Positions 56,338 to 64,000 of a stretch of DNA of 64,000 bases are shown piece after piece. Numbering within the stretch: position 1 is the first letter of the stretch; each line of letters starts with the position of its first letter. The notes beneath the pieces are model-generated. The model had not been told where the DNA came from. It did not search any database and saw only the letters and a list, made by a program, of their open reading frames with translations. The stretch is from JAXMBN01 sp046349875 (GTDB taxonomy: Bacteria > Planctomycetota > Planctomycetia > Pirellulales > Pirellulaceae): the NCBI GenBank assembly GCA_046349875.1, contig JAXMBN010000016.1:62001-126000 (forward strand), written 5' to 3'. The position numbers and the translations under genes are program-made.

Positions 56338-56670
56338 CTACGCGTTTTCGCAATCTTGGCAGGAACCGCTGCAAGCATGTTCTTCGTTGGTCTTGGCATA
56401 ACCAAGAGCCCGAATGACTTCAAGAATTTCGCTGCAGGTTGGGAACATTCGTCCCGCGGCTCGCTTATAGGCATCCAATGCCTGCATGAATTCCACTTCG
56501 TCATCGGAGTAATCCCGTTCGCAAGTGGTTGGATCGATTTGGCGACGACGATTCTTCTTGCGGCGTTCTGGGGGAGCAGCCGTTGTCGCTTGGGGCTCAG
56601 CCACTTCTCGGCGATCTCCACGACGACGATCTACGGTTACCACTTGTTCACCCGCGTTTGACTTCTTCAC
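56338..56670 (-). CDS. Small basic protein with C-terminal Cys motif
   Basis: A 110-residue protein with no recognised family. Its N-terminus is highly charged (VDRRRGDRREVAEP, PPERRKKNRRRQID). The middle is a helical domain (SDDEVEFMQALDAYKRAAGRMFPTCSEILEVIRALGY) and it ends CSGSCQDCENA, giving a possible metal- or disulfide-binding tail. The GTG at 56670 is preferred because GGGGAAA lies upstream. A GTG at 56706 in the same frame is possible. The helical domain is seen in other planctomycete small proteins. The arginine-rich part may bind nucleic acid or ribosomes (inference). Confidence 0.7.
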   Translation of the reverse strand: MKKSNAGEQVVTVDRRRGDRREVAEPQATTAAPPERRKKNRRRQIDPTTCERDYSDDEVEFMQALDAYKRAAGRMFPTCSEILEVIRALGYAKTNEEHACSGSCQDCENA

Positions 56671-56883
56671 GTTGTTTTCCCCACTAGTAAATTCACCGCA
56701 ACCCACAGGGTCCTTTGTGCCCCGGAAAATCTACCTCGTCGCTTCGTTTTGCCTGGATGAATTGAGCCAAAACAGCCTATTCGGCAATCTTTTCCAAGCC
56801 GTTAGGCAAAGGAAAAAGGGCTGTAACGATTGTAGGGGCAGGCATCGGTGAAGCTCGCAGAAGAGCCTCCCGATCTGAGGGGA

Positions 56884-57666
56884 CTAATGGCTGAGCGGAG
56901 GTGCAACGGGATCCAATACATAGGCATGAAGTGCATCGCGAAGTGGATTCCACTGTTCTGGCCCAAAGCCCAGAGGGTTGCGCTGACGCCAACCTTCCGC
57001 ATAGCCATTGGCTCCCACGAGGCTTGCGACCTCTTTGCCCAGATCGAGCATCGATTGCGTGTAGGAAGACATCTTTTGCGTTTCATCGAGCCAACTCTGT
57101 TGGCTTTGATGGCATGCAAGCATTTCGAGTTTTGATTCGATCACCGAGCCGACATCGATCGCAAATTGCGGGACGACAAAATCGCCGAAGGGAGTCATAT
57201 TGCCATGAGGCTGCGCATGGTAGACGGCAACGTCCCCGGTGGTTGCGTGGATGGGAGGCTCGGTCACGAAGTTGGGCATGTTCTTGGAGAAGGCCGCTGT
57301 GATTGCCAACCGGCATGTATTTTGGTGATCCTCCATGTAGTCCCAAGGCGCGTGGGTAAGAACGATTTGTGGATTGACTTGCCGCACCACGCTCGCCACC
57401 TTCGCCAGGGTCGACCGATCATAGAAAACGGCCAAATCATCGCAGATCGGCGCATGGTGCGTGGCAGGAACCAATGCTGCTGATTGCTTGGCTTCCTTCA
57501 ATCGAACTTCGGCGATCAATTCACGCGAGAGATGCATCGAGCCACAACAGCCATTCGCCACATTGAGGAAATGAACTTCCCATCCTGCTTTCTGCAGCAA
57601 AAGCAACGTTCCAGCCATAATGAATTCGATATCATCGGGATGGGCTACGACGGCGAGGACTCGCAT
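56884..57666 (-). CDS. PIG-L family deacetylase
   Basis: A 260-residue zinc-dependent N-deacetylase of the PIG-L/LmbE family. The zinc motif is AHPDDIEF (His9, Asp12) and the third ligand lies in THAPWDYMEDHQN. VLTHAPWDY, HFLNVANGCCGS and the FYDRSTL segment fit the family. Substrates of relatives are N-acetylglucosamine conjugates. The ATG at 57666 places AHPDD at the usual distance from the start. The frame is open to 57756 but that extra part is not family-like. The gene has no obvious partner. Confidence 0.87.
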   Translation of the reverse strand: MRVLAVVAHPDDIEFIMAGTLLLLQKAGWEVHFLNVANGCCGSMHLSRELIAEVRLKEAKQSAALVPATHHAPICDDLAVFYDRSTLAKVASVVRQVNPQIVLTHAPWDYMEDHQNTCRLAITAAFSKNMPNFVTEPPIHATTGDVAVYHAQPHGNMTPFGDFVVPQFAIDVGSVIESKLEMLACHQSQQSWLDETQKMSSYTQSMLDLGKEVASLVGANGYAEGWRQRNPLGFGPEQWNPLRDALHAYVLDPVAPPLSH

Positions 57667-57875
57667 GGAATGGGCTTTCCGAAGTGAAACATTTCCAACC
57701 AAAGTTGCTTTTTCGCAATCACTCATCTTCTCGCATGGAACCTGCCTTAGCCACACCCCTCATCGCCAGGAATCGGCAATCTTGTCGGCAAGTTGTGCAC
57801 TATCGAGAAGCCAATGGAATTGAGGTATCATAAAGGGATTCGTCCTCTCCCTTCCTGCCCATTGGATGTCCCACC

Positions 57876-59138
57876 ATGTCGTCTCCTTCTGCAGATTCTT
57901 CGCGCCGCCATTCCAGCCAACGCCGATGGAATCGATTTTTGTCCTGGATCGTGGTTCCCGTTGCCGCCGTTACAACTTGGAGCTCCCTTGCGGACGCTTA
58001 TGCGCAGCAGGCATCGAACCCTTTGAATAGCGGCAAGAAGTGGAAGGTAAAAGCATTGGCCCTGGATGCCAATGAAGGATGTGCGATCGGTGACTTGGAT
58101 GGCAATGGATCTCTTGATGTCGTTGCGGGTCGCAATTGGTATCCTGCCCCGGATTTCATTCCGCGCCCCTTGCGAACGATTGAAGACTGGAATGGATACA
58201 TCCAAAGCAACGGCGATTTTCTTTGGGATATGAATCAGGATGGCAGACTCGATGTCGTTGCGGGATCGTTTCTTCCTTCCGAAGTGCATTGGTATGAAAA
58301 CCCATCTGATGAAGTCAAACGCTTAGGACAAACGTGGCCCAAGCACTTGCTCATGGATACCAAACAAAGCCAAAACGAAGCACAACTCCTTACTGATGTC
58401 GATGGTGACGGACGCCCTGAATGGGTCGTGAATAGTTGGAACAACAAGAACCCTGTATTGATTTGGCGCTTGGTACCGACAGAAGACAAATTGCCTGGGG
58501 GATCCAAATTTACTTTGCAATCGGCCGAGATCGCAACGACCGGAAATCGACATGGCATGGGCGTTGGTGATATCAATGGCGATGGCAAAAAAGATTTGCT
58601 GACAGGGGCAGGATGGTACGAGCAACCTGCTTCGAATCCGTGGGGACAAGCTTGGAAATACCATGCCGACTGGGAGATTCAAGCGAGTATTCCCATGTTG
58701 GTTCACGATGTCGATGGTGATGGCAAAGCAGATATCCTCGTAGGTGAAGGACACAACTATGGTTTGTTTTGGTGGCGTCAGACGGGAAAGGATGCCGATG
58801 GGAAGATCGAGTTCGACAAGCGGATGATCGACAAATCCTATTCGCAACCTCACGCGCTCGCATTAACGGATCTCAATGGCGATGGTCGTCCTGAGTTGAT
58901 TTCTGGCAAGCGATATTTTGCACACAACGGTGGTGATCCAGGTGGCAAAGATATGCCGCTCATCGTTGCCTACGAATTTCAACCGGCAACCCAAACCTAT
59001 TCACGAATGGTGCTCGAAGAAGGACATGTTGGCATCGGATTGCAAATCGCCACCGGTGACTTGGATGGAGACAAACAAGCCGACATTGCGGTCGCAGGGA
59101 AGAGTGGCACTTATCTTTTATTCAATCCTGGAAAGTAG
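57876..59138 (+). CDS. Exported FG-GAP/VCBS-repeat protein
   Basis: A 420-residue exported protein. A basic N-terminus and hydrophobic signal segment (about 18-43, ends AYAQQ) are followed by at least five FG-GAP-like repeats carrying DxDxDGxxD calcium-loop motifs: DLDGNGSLDVV, DMNQDGRLDVV, DVDGDGRPEWV, DINGDGKKDLL, DVDGDGKADIL, DLNGDGRPELI and DLDGDKQADIA. The fold is a beta-propeller that binds calcium and often mediates adhesion or surface binding. It is the first of a run of four plus-strand genes. mazG begins three bases after its stop. Confidence 0.88.
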   Translation: MSSPSADSSRRHSSQRRWNRFLSWIVVPVAAVTTWSSLADAYAQQASNPLNSGKKWKVKALALDANEGCAIGDLDGNGSLDVVAGRNWYPAPDFIPRPLRTIEDWNGYIQSNGDFLWDMNQDGRLDVVAGSFLPSEVHWYENPSDEVKRLGQTWPKHLLMDTKQSQNEAQLLTDVDGDGRPEWVVNSWNNKNPVLIWRLVPTEDKLPGGSKFTLQSAEIATTGNRHGMGVGDINGDGKKDLLTGAGWYEQPASNPWGQAWKYHADWEIQASIPMLVHDVDGDGKADILVGEGHNYGLFWWRQTGKDADGKIEFDKRMIDKSYSQPHALALTDLNGDGRPELISGKRYFAHNGGDPGGKDMPLIVAYEFQPATQTYSRMVLEEGHVGIGLQIATGDLDGDKQADIAVAGKSGTYLLFNPGK

Positions 59139-59141
59139 TTC

Positions 59142-59486
59142 ATGTCGCTTCAAGAAGCGCAGCAAGAAGTCGATGCTTGGATTCGTTCGGTGGGAGTCCG
59201 ATATTTTTCTGAACTGACCAATCTGGCGCAGTTGATGGAAGAAGTTGGAGAGCTAGCGAGGATCATTTCGAGAACTTACGGCGAGCAGAGCTTTAAAAAA
59301 TCGGATCGCGACTATAATCTCTCGGACGAAATGGCAGACGTCCTCTTTGTATTGATCTGTCTTGCCAATCAAACGGGGGTTGATCTCGAAGAAGCGTTTC
59401 GGCGCAACTTGGAAAAGAAAACGCTTCGCGATGGCGAACGTCATCAAGCCAATCCCAAGCTTCAGCAACAGCCCCCCACCCCCTAG
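59142..59486 (+). CDS. MazG-like nucleotide pyrophosphohydrolase
   Basis: A 114-residue small MazG-family protein that hydrolyses nucleoside triphosphates to monophosphates. The metal-binding motifs are EEVGELARII (Glu-Glu) and SDEMADVLFVLICLAN (Glu... Asp). The Gln/Pro-rich tail is not conserved. It lies three bases after the FG-GAP gene and 45 bases before queD. The substrate could be dCTP, dUTP or a modified NTP. It could be related to pterin or queuosine salvage by context, but that is weak. Confidence 0.87.
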   Translation: MSLQEAQQEVDAWIRSVGVRYFSELTNLAQLMEEVGELARIISRTYGEQSFKKSDRDYNLSDEMADVLFVLICLANQTGVDLEEAFRRNLEKKTLRDGERHQANPKLQQQPPTP

Positions 59487-59531
59487 CTTGACTGCGACCG
59501 GGGCGAGTCATTAGCGAATTGAGGAAACTCC

Positions 59532-59966
59532 ATGGGTCTGGAAATCATGCGGCGCATCAAGTTTTGCGCTGGCCATCGACTGCATCAGCACGGTGGGAAA
59601 TGCGAACACTTTCACGGGCACAATTATGTGGCCGACTTTTTTGTTCAAGGCGATCAACAAGACGCTGTTGGACGGGTTGTCGATTTCGCCGAGCTCAAAA
59701 CGCGTTTCAAAGGGTGGCTTGATGAATTTTGGGATCATAGTTTTTTGATTCACGTCGATGATCTCAATGCCAAGCAGGCATTGGAAATGGTCAAACCATC
59801 CCGTTACTTTGTCATGCCTTATAACCCGACGGCCGAGAATATGGCCAAGTATCTGCTCGAAGAAGTCTGCCCCAAGATCTTGGTAGGAACCGGTGGACGG
59901 GCTGTGCGGGTTCGCATTTGGGAAACCGATGAGTCGTATGCCGAAGCGAGTCTGGATGCGGTATAA
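59532..59966 (+). CDS. queD: 6-carboxy-tetrahydropterin/pyruvoyl-tetrahydropterin synthase family
   Basis: A 144-residue QueD/PTPS-family enzyme. The zinc ligands are His15 (CAGHRL) and His28 and His30 (CEHFHGHNY). The catalytic Cys24 is in the same loop, followed by Asp68-His69 and the late Glu in WETDESYAEA. This fits 6-carboxy-5,6,7,8-tetrahydropterin synthase of queuosine synthesis, or a pterin enzyme. No queC or queE is nearby. The length is typical of QueD (about 120-145). Confidence 0.87.
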   Translation: MGLEIMRRIKFCAGHRLHQHGGKCEHFHGHNYVADFFVQGDQQDAVGRVVDFAELKTRFKGWLDEFWDHSFLIHVDDLNAKQALEMVKPSRYFVMPYNPTAENMAKYLLEEVCPKILVGTGGRAVRVRIWETDESYAEASLDAV

Positions 59967-60125
59967 CTCACCCTTCCACAATGTTCTCGAAACCTTTCCG
60001 CAACCTCGCTTTTTCATTGATGAAAGGGTGGGCGATGGGGAGGGAATCGATGATTCGTTCGAGGGTATATGGGCTGCAATCGGGCTGAATAAGTAAGCCC
60101 GACGTGAACAACAGGAGAAGGCGAG

Positions 60126-61166
60126 ATGATCCGAGTCGGTTTGGCGGGTATTGGGTTTATGGGATGGATTCATTATCTCGCCTATCAACGCTCCAAGTCC
60201 GCTAAGCTCGTTGCCTTTGCTTCGCGCGATGATAAGAAAAGGGCAGGGGACTGGCGGGGAATCAAAGGGAACTTCGGTCCTCCTGGCGATTGGATCGACG
60301 TAAAAGGGATCGAGACCTACGAGACCCTGGAAAGCATGCTCGCCAGCCCCAATCTCGACGTGATCGACATTTGCTTGCCACCTCATATGCACGTGGAAAC
60401 CGCGGTGCAAGCGCTTGAACATGGCAAACACGTCTTTTGCGAAAAGCCATTAGCGCTCACGACACAAGACTGTGATCGCGTTCTTTCGGCGGCGAAAGCT
60501 GCAGGAAAACTGGTCATGGTTGCGCAGGTTCTTCCCTACATTGGTCCCTACCGATACGCCTTGGAAGTTGCCACATCCGGTCGACTTGGGAAAGTGAAGG
60601 GAGGGTACTTCAAACGCATAATTTCCAATCCCGATTGGATTCCCGATTTCTATGAAAGCGATCGCGTCGGAGGGCCGATGGTCGATCTCCACGTCCATGA
60701 TGCGCATTTCATCGGCTTGCTATTGGGCAAGCCTCGATCGGTGATGGCATCGGGTTGGGCCAAGGATGGCGTTAGCAAATTCGTGCAAGCTCTTTATCGC
60801 TTTGACGATCCATCGGTCGGTGTTTCCGCAAGTTGTGGTGTGATCGATCAAGCGGGGCGCCCGTTCACGCACGGCTTTGAACTTTACTTGGAAAAAGCGA
60901 CCCTCCAGTTCGAATTCGCAGCGGTGACCGATCAGGCTGAAACGATGGGGCTCAAGGTCCTCCATGCGGACGGGACGGTCGAACGTCCGACGTTACCAGC
61001 GGGGGATGATGTTAGCGCTTTTGAAGACGAAATTGCGGATATGTGCCAGAGCATTCAGACAGGCTCCACCTTACCTCGCTTGGATGGCCAATTAGCTCGC
61101 GATGCAATCCATACATGCCTTTGCGTTCAGCAGTCCGCTCTGACGGGACAGGAAATATCGGTTTAG
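60126..61166 (+). CDS. Gfo/Idh/MocA-family oxidoreductase
   Basis: A 346-residue NAD(P)-dependent dehydrogenase. The Rossmann motif is GLAGIGFMGWIH, followed by DVIDICLPPHMHVETAVQALEHGKHVFCEKPLALT, with the catalytic Lys107 in EKP, and GGPMVDLHVHDAHFIGLLLGKP with the catalytic His. The C-terminal Gfo/Idh/MocA domain is intact. It probably acts on a sugar or inositol-type substrate, common in planctomycetes. The gene stands 159 bases after queD. AGGAGAAGGCGAG precedes its ATG. Confidence 0.9.
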   Translation: MIRVGLAGIGFMGWIHYLAYQRSKSAKLVAFASRDDKKRAGDWRGIKGNFGPPGDWIDVKGIETYETLESMLASPNLDVIDICLPPHMHVETAVQALEHGKHVFCEKPLALTTQDCDRVLSAAKAAGKLVMVAQVLPYIGPYRYALEVATSGRLGKVKGGYFKRIISNPDWIPDFYESDRVGGPMVDLHVHDAHFIGLLLGKPRSVMASGWAKDGVSKFVQALYRFDDPSVGVSASCGVIDQAGRPFTHGFELYLEKATLQFEFAAVTDQAETMGLKVLHADGTVERPTLPAGDDVSAFEDEIADMCQSIQTGSTLPRLDGQLARDAIHTCLCVQQSALTGQEISV

Positions 61167-61427
61167 CGCAAGTACGTTCGGCAGCGTCTCTTATCCTAAG
61201 AAGGTTATTTTCTCACTCCTGAACGGGATTCGTCCATCGGCATCGCAGCAATGCTGCTAATGATGCTTGCATTGGCATTCGCCAAAGGGATCGTAGCAAA
61301 TGCGATTCTCCCCTTTCGCCATTGGGGAAGGGCGTATACTCTTTACCTGGTTTCAGGGCCAATTCGTAGCAAAAAGACGGTATTTTTTGCAATTCGAGGC
61401 CTACTACGGTTATCAGAATGAAGATCT

Positions 61428-62339
61428 ATGGCTTCCTACAATCTGACCCATTTAAAGCAGCTTGAGGCCGAGAGCATCCATATCATTCGCGAAGTCGCTG
61501 CCGAGTTCAAAAATCCGGTAATGCTTTACTCGATTGGTAAAGATTCGGCCGTGATGACGCAGTTGGCGCTAAAGGCCTTCTATCCCGATAAACCTCCGTT
61601 TCCTTTCTTGCACGTCGATACGACTTGGAAGTTCAAGGAGATGATCGAGTTCCGCGATCAGTATGTGAAGAAGGAACTCGGAATCGAATTACTGGTAAAC
61701 ATCAACGAAGAGGGACTGAAGCTGGGCATCGATCCAGCGGAGAACAGTGAGAAGCACACCGAGGTCATGAAGACCGATTCGCTCAAAATGGCGCTCAACA
61801 AGTATGGCTTTGACGCCGCCTTTGGTGGGGCTCGCCGCGATGAAGAAAAATCGCGAGCTAAAGAACGGGTCTTTTCCTTCCGCGACAAGTTCCATCGATG
61901 GGACCCCAAGAATCAACGTCCCGAGCTTTGGAATCTTTACAACACTCGCGTCAATCCTGGCGAAAGCATTCGCGTTTTTCCACTTTCCAATTGGACCGAG
62001 CTCGATGTATGGCAATACATCTACCTCGAAAAGATCCCACTACCCGATCTTTATTTTGCGAAAGTTCGACCAGTAGTGGAACGTGGTGGCACTCTGATCC
62101 ATTTGAACGATGAACGATTAAAGTTGCGGCCAGGCGAGCAAGTCCAGCACAAGATGGTTCGCTTTCGAACCTTGGGCTGCTATCCGCTCACCGGTGCCGT
62201 TGAATCGGAAGCCACAACGCTGCCGATGATCATTCAAGAGATGTTGTTGACCAAGACGTCGGAACGCCAAGGACGGATGATCGACAAAGATGCGGGTGGT
62301 GCCGGCATGGAAGAAAAGAAGAAGCAAGGTTACTTCTAG
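61428..62339 (+). CDS. cysD: Sulfate adenylyltransferase small subunit CysD
   Basis: A 303-residue PP-loop ATP sulfurylase subunit that makes adenylyl sulfate. The PP-loop is SIGKDSAVM (Ser35-Ser40). Landmarks are FLHVDTTWKFKEMIEFRD, DAAFGGARRDEEKSRAKERVFSFRD, SNWTELDVWQYIYLEKIPLPDLYFA, and VRFRTLGCYPLTGAVESEA... TLPMIIQEMLLTKTSERQGRMID. The 3' end is intact. It is followed after 158 bases by the CysNC gene on the same strand, as expected. About 260 bases lie upstream, and no clear promoter pair or operator is seen there. Confidence 0.96.
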   Translation: MASYNLTHLKQLEAESIHIIREVAAEFKNPVMLYSIGKDSAVMTQLALKAFYPDKPPFPFLHVDTTWKFKEMIEFRDQYVKKELGIELLVNINEEGLKLGIDPAENSEKHTEVMKTDSLKMALNKYGFDAAFGGARRDEEKSRAKERVFSFRDKFHRWDPKNQRPELWNLYNTRVNPGESIRVFPLSNWTELDVWQYIYLEKIPLPDLYFAKVRPVVERGGTLIHLNDERLKLRPGEQVQHKMVRFRTLGCYPLTGAVESEATTLPMIIQEMLLTKTSERQGRMIDKDAGGAGMEEKKKQGYF

Positions 62340-62497
62340 CTTCTTGTTGCCTAGAAACCTTATGCGACTTCGGTACCAGGTTTCTTCTCCCCTTGTGCAC
62401 GAAGGAATGGGCTCGAAACGGTTCAATCGTTTCAGCCGTTCCCAATCCAACAAACCAACTCAAACCATTACCAACGCCAAACACGAACGCAATCACA

Positions 62498-64000
62498 ATG
62501 TCCCATCAAAGCGACCTCATTGCCACCGACATTTTGGCCTACCTTCATCAGCACGAGCACAAAGAGCTTTTGCGGTTTATCACCTGCGGAAGCGTGGATG
62601 ACGGAAAGAGCACTCTCATTGGACGACTGCTCTTCGACTCCAAGATGCTCTATGAAGATCAACTAGCTCAGCTCGAAAACGAAAGCAAAACGCATGGTAC
62701 CGTGGGTGGTAAATTCGACCCTGCATTGGTCACCGACGGATTGAAGGCGGAACGCGAGCAAGGGATCACGATCGACGTTGCCTATCGGTATTTTTCGACA
62801 GCCAAGCGCAAGTTCATCATTGCCGACACACCAGGCCACGAACAATACACTCGCAACATGGCGACGGGTGCATCCACTGCCGACTTGGCGGTGATCTTGA
62901 TCGATGCTCGTTATGGCGTGCTAACGCAAACGCGTCGCCACAGCTTCATCGTTTCGCTGCTTGGAATTCGCCACGTTGTCGTCACCATCAACAAGATGGA
63001 CTTGGTCGATTTCAGCCAAGAGCGTTTTGACCAAATCTGCGATGACTATCGCGAGTTTGCATCGCGACTCGATCTCCCCGACCTGCACTTCATTCCGATT
63101 TCGGCACTGAATGGTGATAACGTCGTCGATCCAAGTCCGAGCATGCCTTGGTATCGTGGAAGCACGTTGATGAACTTCTTGGAAACGGTCTACATCGGTT
63201 CCGACCGCAACTTGGAAGACTTCCGCTTGCCCATCCAATATGTGAATCGTCCCAATCTCGATTTCCGTGGTTTCTGCGGCACGATTTCATCGGGGATCGT
63301 TCGAACCGGCGATGAGATCATGGTGTTGCCCTCGCGTCAACGAAGCCATATCAAACGGATCGTGACGATGGATGGTGATTTGGAAGAAGCCTTCGCACCT
63401 CAGTCGATCACGTTGGTCCTCGATTCCGAAATCGATTGCAGTCGCGGTGACATGATCGTTCGTCCGGGCAACGTTCCCAAGGTGAGCAATCAATTCGATG
63501 CGACCGTGGTGTGGATGTCGGCAGAGCCTATGATTCCAGGCAAGAGCTACCTCTTCAAGCAAACATCGCAAACGTCGCAAGGGCAAGTGGATACACTGCG
63601 ATACCGCGTTGATGTCAACACGTTGCACCGCTCGCCGGCTCCAGAATTGCAACTCAACGAAATTGGCCGTTGCTCGATCACGGTCAATCAGCCGATCTAT
63701 TTTGATGCTTACCGTCGCAATCGTTCGACGGGTGCCTTCATCATCATCGACCGCATCACCAACATCACGGTGGGTGCAGGGATGATCACCGATCGCGATG
63801 CGGCGAGGGCCAAGCTCCCTGCATGGGAAGCGACCGATACCGATGCACAAAAAGAAACGTCCATCTCGAATGCCGTTTCTCGCGAAGAACGAGCGGCTCG
63901 CTTTGGTCAACAACCTGCAACCGTGTTGATCATGGGACTAACGGGAACGGGCAAATCGACGCTCGCTCGAAGTGTCGAACGCGCCCTGTTCGAATCGGGT
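62498..64000 (+). CDS. cysN: Bifunctional sulfate adenylyltransferase large subunit/APS kinase (CysN-CysC), 3'-partial
   Basis: The ATG at 62498 opens a frame that runs off the window (501 residues seen). The GTPase domain has GSVDDGKSTLIGRLL, EREQGITIDVAYRYF, DTPGHEQYTRNM and NKMD, typical of CysN/NodQ. The EF-Tu-like domains follow to about residue 450. After a short linker, LIMGLTGTGKSTLARSVE near 478-495 is the P-loop of adenylyl-sulfate kinase (CysC). The protein is therefore the NodQ-like fusion that makes PAPS from sulfate with CysD. The frame is intact up to the end. Confidence 0.93.
   Translation, partial: MSHQSDLIATDILAYLHQHEHKELLRFITCGSVDDGKSTLIGRLLFDSKMLYEDQLAQLENESKTHGTVGGKFDPALVTDGLKAEREQGITIDVAYRYFSTAKRKFIIADTPGHEQYTRNMATGASTADLAVILIDARYGVLTQTRRHSFIVSLLGIRHVVVTINKMDLVDFSQERFDQICDDYREFASRLDLPDLHFIPISALNGDNVVDPSPSMPWYRGSTLMNFLETVYIGSDRNLEDFRLPIQYVNRPNLDFRGFCGTISSGIVRTGDEIMVLPSRQRSHIKRIVTMDGDLEEAFAPQSITLVLDSEIDCSRGDMIVRPGNVPKVSNQFDATVVWMSAEPMIPGKSYLFKQTSQTSQGQVDTLRYRVDVNTLHRSPAPELQLNEIGRCSITVNQPIYFDAYRRNRSTGAFIIIDRITNITVGAGMITDRDAARAKLPAWEATDTDAQKETSISNAVSREERAARFGQQPATVLIMGLTGTGKSTLARSVERALFESG

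Noticed and set aside
59511..60431. Minus-strand frame of 306 residues over queD and the oxidoreductase
   Set aside because: It overlaps two recognised genes on the opposite strand and has no coherent domain.
1..64000. CRISPR arrays, insertion sequences or prophage
   Set aside because: No regularly spaced repeats, transposase, integrase or phage structural genes were seen.

Overview
The window reads as chromosomal DNA of a planctomycete, most likely from the Pirellulaceae/Pirellulales. The family content supports this: paired PSCyt-DUF1549-DUF1553 and DUF1501 genes, a protein with two planctomycete-type cytochrome c motifs, a BBP7-like outer-membrane barrel, a neutral-ceramidase-like protein, a sulfatase, a TIGR02999-like ECF sigma factor next to a TPR kinase, and a second kinase with the short N-terminal module usual in this phylum. 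Base composition is moderate, and many starts lack a strong Shine-Dalgarno. I found no rRNA, tRNA, CRISPR array, prophage or insertion sequence.

Layout. 0-2.6 kb: the end of a DUF58/membrane-protein operon. 2.6-5.8 kb: a GNAT acetyltransferase divergent from a MATE exporter, then a zinc-ribbon AIM24-like protein. 5.9-12.5 kb: glycine oxidase (thiO) divergent from a kinase, a cytochrome-motif protein, a site-2-type protease and a DJ-1/PfpI protein, closed by a strong bidirectional terminator. 12.5-18.7 kb, minus strand: a Cys/Gly-rich outer-membrane barrel protein and a 1230-residue AsmA-like protein. 19-23 kb, plus strand: transketolase, rhamnulokinase and a P-II regulator that overlaps it. 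23.1-27.9 kb: DUF1549/DUF1553 and DUF1501 genes. 27.9-37.7 kb, minus strand: ceramidase-like protein, methyltransferase fusion, giant TPR kinase, ECF sigma factor and a zinc-ribbon/terpenoid-toroid protein. 38.3-45 kb, minus strand: nuclease/phosphatase, sulfatase, Minf_1886-like protein, PSP1 (RicT-like) protein, a small exported protein and PurB. 45.2-47.2 kb: a badly frame-disrupted exported protein gene. 47.4-52.4 kb: FdhF/YdeP-type oxidoreductase, then an FAH-family enzyme and a ketoglutarate-semialdehyde-type dehydrogenase. 52.5-64 kb: sulfite reductase, FolD, MaoC-like protein, a small Cys-tailed protein, PIG-L deacetylase, FG-GAP protein, MazG, QueD, Gfo/Idh/MocA oxidoreductase, CysD and a CysN-CysC fusion that runs off the end.

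Genes that appear to work together: CysD, CysNC and CysI give sulfate activation and sulfite reduction. The FAH enzyme and the aldehyde dehydrogenase fit the last steps of non-phosphorylative pentose or uronate breakdown to 2-oxoglutarate. DUF1549/1553 with DUF1501, and the sulfatase, fit the polysaccharide-degrading lifestyle of the group. The ECF sigma factor, TPR kinase and methyltransferase look like one regulatory module.

The most pervasive unusual feature is a series of reading-frame breaks. At least eight genes are interrupted by net indels that leave otherwise intact family sequence in two frames. Most can be repaired by changing one base of a short G or C run (DUF58, glnB, methyltransferase, TPR kinase 5' end, sulfatase, purB twice). 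The 45.2-47.2 kb gene carries about six. This pattern is more typical of consensus indel errors than of gene decay, although decay cannot be excluded for the 45 kb gene. I did not find a convincing new defence or mobile system. The best leads for new biology are the Cys/Gly-rich barrel protein, the GTGA overlap of rhamnulokinase with P-II, the ECF/kinase/methyltransferase module and the zinc-ribbon AIM24 protein.
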